From: Nymphaea colorata
Taxonomy: Eukaryota; Streptophyta; Magnoliopsida; Nymphaeales; Nymphaeaceae
DNA length: 12,500 nt
NCBI RefSeq assembly: GCF_008831285.2
Contig: NW_022204862.1
Span: forward strand, 7,501 to 20,000
Reading direction: 5' to 3'
This document shows, one piece after another, positions 7,201 through 12,500 of the stretch. How positions within the stretch are numbered: the stretch's first letter is position 1; each line of letters begins with the position of its first letter. Both the position numbers and the translations under genes were made by a program. The notes under the pieces were generated by a model that saw only the letters and a list, made by a program, of their open reading frames with translations, searched no databases and had not been told where the DNA came from.

Positions 7201-9388
7201 AGGGGCGCACATTAACCGGTTCTGCCCCGTGAGTCATTATGATCCTATGGTCATAGGATCTCTGCGGTGGAAGCCCTTTTGGCTCCTCAAAGACGTCCTC
7301 ATATTGATTCAGCACCAGCTGAATTCGTTCTGGTACTATTTCTTTCTGCTCTTCTTTTTCTGGCACATCAGTAGCGAGTGCCATTACCCAGCACGCGGGC
7401 TGCTCGGCTTCAATTGCCCGAAGTGCAGTCTTGGGACGAGTTGTGCTGGTTAAGCCCTGTAGCGTCATGGGCTCTTCGTCGCCGTCGGGAGTGAAGGTCA
7501 TGCTGAAGTTCTTCACATCCCACGATATGATGCCAAGCGTGAAAAACCATGGCATCCCGAGAATAAGGTCCACTCCATCTAAAGGAATGACTAAGAAGTC
7601 GATCTTGAACGGTTTTCTCCTGATCACAACTTCTATGCCTTTCCCTTCGTTATGGCACTTTAATCTCATACCCCCTCCCACGATTATAGTTTGGGGGTGG
7701 CTTGATTCAAGGGAGACGTTGCATCTACGTGCCGCTTCCTCTGTTAGGAAGTTTTTAGTCGCTCCGTTATCAAGCAGAATCAGGACCTTATGTCCGTTTA
7801 TCCTCCCAAATACCCTGAATGAGTTGGGCTTATTGGGATCTTGCATTGAGTGCAGAGACTCTGCCTCGGTTGGCTTTTCTTCTTTGGCGGGAGTCTCTTC
7901 AATTCGGACTTCTTTCTTTTTCTCGGCTTGTTTAGCTCGCCTCTTGATAACTATTTCCTCATCTGATGAGGACGAGCTGGTCTCATACGGCGTAGTAGAC
8001 GAATCGCTACACGAACTAGACTCGTCATCGCTTACCACCTGTACCCTGTAATACGTTGGGCACTGATGGTTCTTGTCCCACTTTCCCTCACATCTGTAGC
8101 ACAGGCCTTTCCGCCTGAACTCTTCAATCTGTTTAGGCGTGAGGTAACGCGTTGGTGGTTTTCGGCCTTGCCCTTGGTTTGGGCCTTGTGGTGGCCGATA
8201 ATCACTCCCTCTTCGGATGGGAGTTGGTTCCTTCCCTCTAAATCGAGAACCAGAGGAGTAGGAAGGTCTCCTCCTCTGCTTGTCCATCTTATGAGCCTTC
8301 TTCTCGGCTCTCTTCTCCTCTATTTGCTCCTCGTAGAGACGGGCCATGGCAAAACATTCTTCCAGCCTGTTGAAGCGGTGAATTTTCAATTCTCTCTTCA
8401 CTTCGCTTTTAAGGCCGCCTTTGAACGCTCCGATGAGGGCCTTCTCTGGCCACTGGACCATGCTAGCCAACCTCTCAAATTGACGTTGGTAGGCTGCAAC
8501 GGTTGAGGATTGGACCAGATTCTTGAGGTCCTCATCATAATCGATGAATGTTGAATCTCCGAACTGTAATTGGAGACTCGCCTTGTACTTCTCCCAAGTT
8601 GGATCTGCCGTTTTGTGATCGAACCACAAATAATGGGTTGTGGCCTCTCCTGTCATGTTCGCAGTGGCAATTTCAATCCACTCGTCTTGGGGTACACGAT
8701 GGCACAAGAAGTACCTCTCGGCCATGAATAGCCACTCCCGTAAGTGCTCCCCATTGAATTTGGGAAACTCATAACGAACGGTGGGAGTTCGCCTCTCTTC
8801 TTGAAGCTGACGTTGCGCTCTTCTAGGACGTAGAGGAGATTCGTCCTGTTCCACTTCTGAATCGTAATAGGTGCGATTCATTCTGCTGCTAGCGAACCTT
8901 TGCACTCTTGGCGTTCTATAATATTCGCTAGTGGGCTCAATGGGCTGTCGCTCTTGCGGGGGACCCATATGTAAAAGTCTGCCCCCTTCCGTACTTGTTC
9001 CGATGTGCGAGAGATTGTTCGGATCTATCTCAGTATCGGTGGGGTAGGTAGGGGCACCTAACACACCTTTGCCTTTGTTCGGACCCTGAGTGGTCCTTTC
9101 CCCTCCTGGGTTCTGGTTGGTCGCTAACTGCTTCAAAAGACCGCGAATTTCATCCATCTCATTTTGCCGCTCTCGGTTTTGTCTTTCCAATTCTCGTTTG
9201 CGGACTTGATCGGATTTGTTCATATCATTTCTCATTTGCAACAGCTCTTTTTCAATGTTCAAAATTCTGCCCATGGCATAGTTGGGAACTGGTCCCGCTT
9301 GTGTGCTTGGAGCTTCCTCAGGTTGATCGTTGAGGGGCTCCTCAAGGACAGGCTCGTCGGGATTGAACTGCTTCTTTGACTTACCCAT
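4214..9388 (-). CDS. gag-pol: Gag-Pol polyprotein of a chromodomain Ty3/gypsy retrotransposon
   Basis: This single frame of 1724 residues makes the capsid and all replication enzymes. Residues 40-90 are charged and likely coiled coil, and 205-360 match the retrotransposon Gag domain. The zinc knuckle is C430-X2-C433-X7-H441-X-C443, followed by an acidic serine-rich linker (453-478). Protease has DNGAT (D540) and ILGMPW (609-614). Reverse transcriptase spans about 763-925, with D814 in KIDLRAGYHQ and D878/D879 in FFDDILIYS. RNase H has D1024, E1061, D1086 and D1129. Integrase has the zinc motif H1209/H1216/C1246/C1249 and a D1279, D1339, E1375 triad with the usual 35-residue D-E spacing. GPF lies at 1514-1516. 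A chromodomain (about 1569-1612) likely guides integration to particular chromatin. Residues 1613-1724 form an unrecognised tail. All catalytic residues are present with no stop or frameshift. The ATG context is good (A at -3, G at +4). Polyprotein cleavage by its own protease is known for the family. Confidence 0.98.
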   Translation of the reverse strand: MGKSKKQFNPDEPVLEEPLNDQPEEAPSTQAGPVPNYAMGRILNIEKELLQMRNDMNKSDQVRKRELERQNRERQNEMDEIRGLLKQLATNQNPGGERTTQGPNKGKGVLGAPTYPTDTEIDPNNLSHIGTSTEGGRLLHMGPPQERQPIEPTSEYYRTPRVQRFASSRMNRTYYDSEVEQDESPLRPRRAQRQLQEERRTPTVRYEFPKFNGEHLREWLFMAERYFLCHRVPQDEWIEIATANMTGEATTHYLWFDHKTADPTWEKYKASLQLQFGDSTFIDYDEDLKNLVQSSTVAAYQRQFERLASMVQWPEKALIGAFKGGLKSEVKRELKIHRFNRLEECFAMARLYEEQIEEKRAEKKAHKMDKQRRRPSYSSGSRFRGKEPTPIRRGSDYRPPQGPNQGQGRKPPTRYLTPKQIEEFRRKGLCYRCEGKWDKNHQCPTYYRVQVVSDDESSSCSDSSTTPYETSSSSSDEEIVIKRRAKQAEKKKEVRIEETPAKEEKPTEAESLHSMQDPNKPNSFRVFGRINGHKVLILLDNGATKNFLTEEAARRCNVSLESSHPQTIIVGGGMRLKCHNEGKGIEVVIRRKPFKIDFLVIPLDGVDLILGMPWFFTLGIISWDVKNFSMTFTPDGDEEPMTLQGLTSTTRPKTALRAIEAEQPACWVMALATDVPEKEEQKEIVPERIQLVLNQYEDVFEEPKGLPPQRSYDHRIIMTHGAEPVNVRPYRYGYNQKAEIERLVKEMLESGIVQPSSSPFSSPVLLVKKKDNTWRFCVDYRALNEATVKDRHPIPVIDELLDELAGATIFSKIDLRAGYHQIRMYKDDVHKTAFRTHDGHYEFLVMPFGLTNAPATFQRCMNDVFRHYLRDFILVFFDDILIYSQSEESHQKHLAIALQVLRDNQLYAKMSKCSFGQPSIGYLGHIVCQQGVRADPEKLEAMQKWPLPKDLKGLRGFLGLTGYYRRFIQGYGLIAQPLTQMLKKGAFQWSDKARAAFEKLKLALMSAPVLTLPDFNQQFTIETDACEVGIGAVLSQGGHPIAYMSKALTSRAKPLSTYEKELLAIVLAVEKWRPYLIGRRFTVKTDQNSLKYMLKQRVSTPTQQRWLAKLLGYDFEIEYKKGPENTAADSLSRLTEQFMTLSVVETDVWDRLAQEQQADQSLRLVRASTEQHPGSIPFYTVRGNLLYRKNRAVVPPESGLKQELLRHFHDTPAAGHEGVSKTLSRIKAQFWWRGMKAEVQRYIRSCLVCQREKYEAIRPPGHLVPLPIPAKPWTDVTMDFIDAMPRSEGKEAVLVVVDRLTKYSHFAPLPRSYQGPMVASVYQEYVGKLHGMPQSVVCDRDSIFLSAFWQEYMKLMGTTLKFSTAHHPQTDGQSEIVNRSLETYLRCFAGERPQTWVKFLPWAEWSYNTSLHSSTGMTPFEGVYGTPPPSIPRYEGGTADDDNVDCELRTREEVLDSLKQNIAKAQNRMRQVYNKGRKDREFEVGDYVWLKRLPLKQRSLMGQPYSKLLPRYYGPFPVLQKVGKAAYRLGLPREAMVHPVFHITRLKPHHGDIPTMIEQIPEQDNLPTPYRILKHRYVQRQGRTRHEVLVEWEGPDRGTSWEEFGSVAHRFPSSSARGQAHSREGESVTDQLVGPDPTRRDQAETSRSRRKASDLWTQALRQHEESPSEAKSALEPVAAGGVGGATRSERVLKPGGTQDVLEPIARLTELDQVNPSVSPNSPNA

Positions 9389-9418
9389 AATTGTTTAGGG
9401 CGGTTATATGTCAAAGAA

Positions 9419-9431
9419 CTACCGAAGAAAG
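9419..9431 (-). other. Candidate splice acceptor before gag
   Basis: Minus strand reads TTTCTTTCTTCGGTAG, ending with AG at 9420-9419: a pyrimidine tract followed by a consensus 3' splice site. The exon would start at 9418 and reach the gag ATG after 30 nt with no earlier ATG. It pairs logically with the donor match in the LTR. No transcript evidence is available from sequence alone. Confidence 0.5.
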
Positions 9432-9608
9432 AAATCCTAGCTAAAATTCCAAAAAACTGACGCTGCCACTCTCAAGCGCGAAGTCGCTGTCCGACTCCTA
9501 AACTGCTGGCTGATCCCTGCCCGAAGACCTGATCTGCCGACTGACTCTGCCCTACTGCCCTACGCTGCCGCTGCCCTAGCTGCCGGTAGCGCGTTTAGAG
9601 GCAAGGGA

Positions 9609-9722
9609 GACGGGTTGGCCCGTCTAGTGCCGCGCTTCGCCTAAGCGCCTCGGCACTCCCACTTCGCCCACGGCCGGGCTTTTAGAAGCCTAAATCACCG
9701 CACCCTCCTGGTGCCTCGGTGA
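9609..9722 (-). other. Cluster of three stable RNA hairpins, two with the same bulge
   Basis: On the element strand, hairpin A (9722-9695) has outer stem TCACC/GGTGA, inner stem GCACC/GGTGC, a 3-nt bulge GAG on the 5' side and a 5-nt loop. Hairpin B (9657-9626) has outer stem AGTGCCG/CGGCACT, inner stem CGCTT/AAGCG, a 3-nt bulge AGG on the 5' side and a 5-nt loop. Hairpin C (9624-9609) has stem GACGGG/CCCGTC with loop CCAA. A and B share CCGAGGC across the bulge. All stems are perfect Watson-Crick. The position after the primer-binding site suits a packaging or dimer-linkage signal, which is inference. Confidence 0.65.
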
Positions 9723-9997
9723 CGAACCGGGAGCTCGGCTGCCCTCGGGTGCACGGAATGTACAGCCCCCTACTTGCTAAAAGTGAGCAAGCAAAGCCTT
9801 AAACACGTACGAAGACGGAAGTCGTGGGGACTCCAGAAAACTAAAATCTGCTCTAGATAACCGAAAATAGACTGACTAGATAACCAAAAGAAGTCCACTG
9901 ACACTCGGGAAATCCGAAAAGAAGACCGTCTGCACTGCCGTTGATGAAGCTTCCTCGTAGGTCTAAGTGCTCGAACCGACGGTGTTCCTCAAGATTC

Positions 9998-10009
9998 GCT
10001 CTGATACCA
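9998..10009 (-). other. Primer-binding site, initiator tRNA-Met
   Basis: Minus strand reads TGGTATCAGAGC, the complement of the 3' end of plant initiator tRNA-Met, which is the usual primer of plant Ty3/gypsy minus-strand DNA synthesis. It lies two bases inside the 5' LTR end (terminal CA at 10013-10012). The match stops at 9998; the next bases, GAA, no longer follow the tRNA, so the site is 12 nt, somewhat short but typical. Confidence 0.95.
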
Positions 10010-11194
10010 ATTGTTAGGACCACACCGGTTGGCCTAAGAAAATCCGACCAATGCGATCCTAAACTTCCCAGGACCTTCTTGAGGCCTATTCTAAAAACCG
10101 AAAAACCTAGGTAATTACACAATGATCTACCCGGCCGGACAGGACCCCGGCGCAAAACCCAATAGGTAGGGAGATACACTTGTAGGTTACCCGAGTCCCA
10201 AATATTCCTAACTAAGTCTGCCTACTACAAAAACACTAACAGGGTCGTGAGGCCTTTACAATTCGCGAGCGATACAAGAGAACACTCAATCTCACTCACA
10301 AACCACGCAAACCACACTAACGTACAAACCACACCCAACAGAAGTAAATAGGGGGTCTGGCTCCTTGTGGTCGTGTCTCGGGCACAGTGCCCTCGAGGTA
10401 CCTCACGGGGGAGCTAGGCCGAAGCCAAGGCTAAAACAGAAATGCTGGAAATAAACTAATATGCTACCTACGACTGAAAGCAAATCCCGCCCGAAGCTAC
10501 AAGGGGGATAGGAGACGATACCGGCCAAGGATCGCCCTTGGCGTAGCCGGATAGGTCTCGGGGTGATGACCTGCCCCCGAGCACTGCAGCTCACAGAACA
10601 GGAAGACCGACTGAGGTGTGCCTCCACGTAGCCTGCTGCTCGGGCTGACCGCTGCCTGAAGACGCTGAAGGTAGGCCGCACGCTGGTGGACGGGTTGACT
10701 GCCGAGGTCTGGTCGCTGCTCGTTTACGGTGGCCGCTGCGCTGTTGCCGCGATGAATTCTGCGGTAGCAGCGCTAACGTCGAGCCAAGACCGCTGCTGAC
10801 ACTCGCTGGGCCTAGAGGCAGACGCGCGCCGGGAACGAGGACGCTGTCTCGAACTGCTACGGTCGTGCCGTCGAGGATGCCGGGAGCGATCGTCTGCTGT
10901 CTGGTCGAGGGTCGCCGATCAGGACGAGGTCGCCTGGCGTCTGCTGCCGATGTGCTGCTGCTGCACTGAAGAAGACGGAACAGGGCCGGAAGGGCCGCCT
11001 GGACTGCCGAGGGGGGCTGCTGTCACAGCGACAGCGCCTGCCTGCCTAACTCCGGAGTGTGGCTCGGCCACGGGCGCCGGTGGATGCCGACGAAGAGGCA
11101 GGGGCCGTTGTAAGGGCCGGCGAGCCGGCTGAACCTAATCCTAGCTAAGGCTGGGTTGGCTGGTTTCGGTTGGGCTCTACTAGGTGGTAGGTCT

Positions 11195-11500
11195 AGTCAA
11201 GCAGGTTCGGGTCAGGGTAGGCTCAGTCAAACAGGGTTTAGGTTCAGTCACGGGTTGACCTAGCTAATAGGTTGGTTCAGTAAGGGAGGTTAAGGTCGAG
11301 CCTAAGCTCACGGTGCTGGTCAAAGTTGACCAAGTGCGGAAGGTTCAACTAACTAGGTGGTTGACTAAATGGACCGAGTCAATGGGTCCGGGTCAAGTAG
11401 GTCAAGGGTCACTCGAGGTAGGCTCGAGTCGCTAAGGGAGGCTACCAACGAAGTGGGCTTGGTGGACTAGCTGACCTAGTTGACTAAGGCTAAGGGTCAA
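11195..11500. promoter_or_regulatory. W-box cluster, second copy (right LTR)
   Basis: This is the same cluster of TTGAC[C/T] motifs in the 5' LTR, at the constant 9416-bp offset. I saw no changes in the parts compared. Confidence 0.7.
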
Positions 11501-11612
11501 TGCCGATCTAGGTTGGCTCGGTAGAGGTTTAGCCTAGGTGCGGGTTCGGTGCAGGAGGTTGCCTAGTGGGTTCGGTTGACTGGGCTGGTCTTACCCAGGG
11601 AATGCACCGATG

Positions 11613-11628
11613 CTTGCCACGTGGCAAG
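11613..11628. promoter_or_regulatory. 16-bp palindrome with G-box (right LTR)
   Basis: Second copy of the CTTGCCACGTGGCAAG palindrome, with CACGTG at 11618-11623. The two further G-boxes follow at 11799-11804 and 12055-12060. Confidence 0.6.
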
Positions 11629-12500
11629 ACGGACGGACACGACAGAGAGAGCTAGAGAACGCTAGCTCTTAGGAATGGAGCTCGAATTCTCGCCTAAGGG
11701 TTAGGGAGAAATGCGACAAGGAAGGAGAGGAGATTGGGGGCGAAGGGCCAGGTGGCGCTCTCGTGTGAGCTCGGATGAGGCTAAGGCTGAGATGGGGACA
11801 CGTGGACCAGATCTACGGTGGAGGATTACTGCGGATCGGATCAAGAGGGAAAGGAGGAAACGGCTGAGGAAGAATAGGTAAGATGGCGCGAGGTGGAGGA
11901 GTTTCCTAAAACTAAGGAGGAAAGATCCAAGGAAATAGGAAAAGGGGATCTCGCAGGGCCTGGCTGGGGGACAAGTGGCGAGATGCGGGACCAAGGTGGG
12001 TAGCTGGCAGGTGAGGTGGCGAGTGAGGTGGCGGAGGGCTGGCTCGGATTGCGACACGTGTCAAGATGAACGCGTGAGGATCCTTGCGAGTTAGGGTTGA
12101 CGCGGTGGAGATGGCGAGGAGCTGGAAGGGGAGCGGCGGCTGCGAGATTGCTTCCTAATTCGGTGGAGCAGCTGATTGCGAGCTGATCCTGAATCGGGAC
12201 AGATGGCAGCAGCTGGGACAAGGGCACAGATGGGCGGCTGGATGATGGACAGATGTCGAAATTAAAGGCTGAGATGAAACGGAGGTGGACTTGCCGGAAA
12301 TGGCAGATGCGACGGAGGAGGAAGCTCCAATTCGCACCGGCGGCCTGAGCTAACGCTCGGAACTTAATTGACCGTAATACCCCTTTCAAAATTTTAGTTA
12401 AAACACTAGGGAAGAAGGGCAATTCGGTCCCTAACGCCGGAATCAATGGCGACCACCGGAATTAGCAGCGATGGCCGGATTCAAACAATTTTCCGGCGAG

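Larger units (their letters stand above)
9389..9997 (-). other. Internal leader between primer-binding site and gag
   Basis: These 609 bp hold no coding frame I can support. Near 9540-9595 the plus strand is rich in CTGCC repeats. The part 9609-9722 holds three strong hairpins, annotated separately. The end near gag holds a pyrimidine tract and AG that look like a splice acceptor. In related elements this leader carries packaging and dimerisation signals, and that role here is inference. Confidence 0.8.
10012..12500 (-). repeat. 5' LTR (right copy), partial
   Basis: This is the second copy of the direct repeat, offset by 9416 bp from the left copy. It begins TGTTAGGACC on the plus strand, two bases from the primer-binding site, as expected for the U5 end of a 5' LTR on the minus strand. 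It runs off the window, so its promoter part (expected near 13317-13323 by offset) is not visible. Apart from the first ~52 bp I saw no difference from the left copy. It holds the second copies of the W-box cluster and G-boxes. Confidence 0.95.

Noticed and set aside
4631-9379. Many plus-strand frames of 63-206 codons opposite gag-pol
   Set aside because: All are antisense shadows of the intact gag-pol frame.
4214-9388. Separate gag and pol genes, or an env-like third gene
   Set aside because: Gag and pol are continuous in one frame without a stop or shift, and no further coding frame follows the chromodomain tail.

Overview
The window is almost entirely one long Ty3/gypsy LTR retrotransposon lying on the minus strand of a plant-type genome. 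The evidence is a single uninterrupted 1724-codon gag-pol frame (9388 down to 4214), a primer-binding site matching plant initiator tRNA-Met (9998-10009), and a long direct repeat: 596-3084 recurs at 10012-12500 with a constant offset of 9416. A chromodomain after the integrase places it among the chromoviruses. No prokaryotic features, host protein genes, tRNA, rRNA or CRISPR were found.

Layout from left to right on the plus strand. 1-595 is host flank, made of about three diverged copies of a ~190-210 bp tandem repeat, interrupted by the insertion after position 595. From 596 to about 4140 is the 3' LTR, whose inner border is inferred because the matching part of the other LTR lies beyond the window. 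4141-4213 is short noncoding sequence. 4214-9388 is gag-pol (gag, zinc knuckle, protease, reverse transcriptase, RNase H, integrase, chromodomain, and a long tail). 9389-9997 is an internal leader with strong bulged hairpins. 9998-10009 is the primer-binding site. 10012-12500 is the first part of the 5' LTR, cut off by the window end.

How the parts work together: read on the minus strand, the left LTR holds a coherent plant-style promoter (two TGACG motifs at 4016-4040, TATATAT at 3907-3901), an ATG-free pyrimidine-rich leader, and a strong splice-donor match (3631). A strong acceptor match lies 30 nt before the gag ATG (9420-9419). I infer that gag-pol may be translated from a spliced RNA, in which a ~3.6 kb intron removes the ATG-rich LTR and the primer-binding site, while unspliced RNA serves as genome. 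The LTR also carries 11 W-box motifs within 306 bp and three CACGTG G-boxes.

The element looks young: the frame is intact and I saw no LTR difference outside the outermost ~52 bp. That tip is oddly divergent between the two LTRs, which ordinary reverse transcription does not explain.
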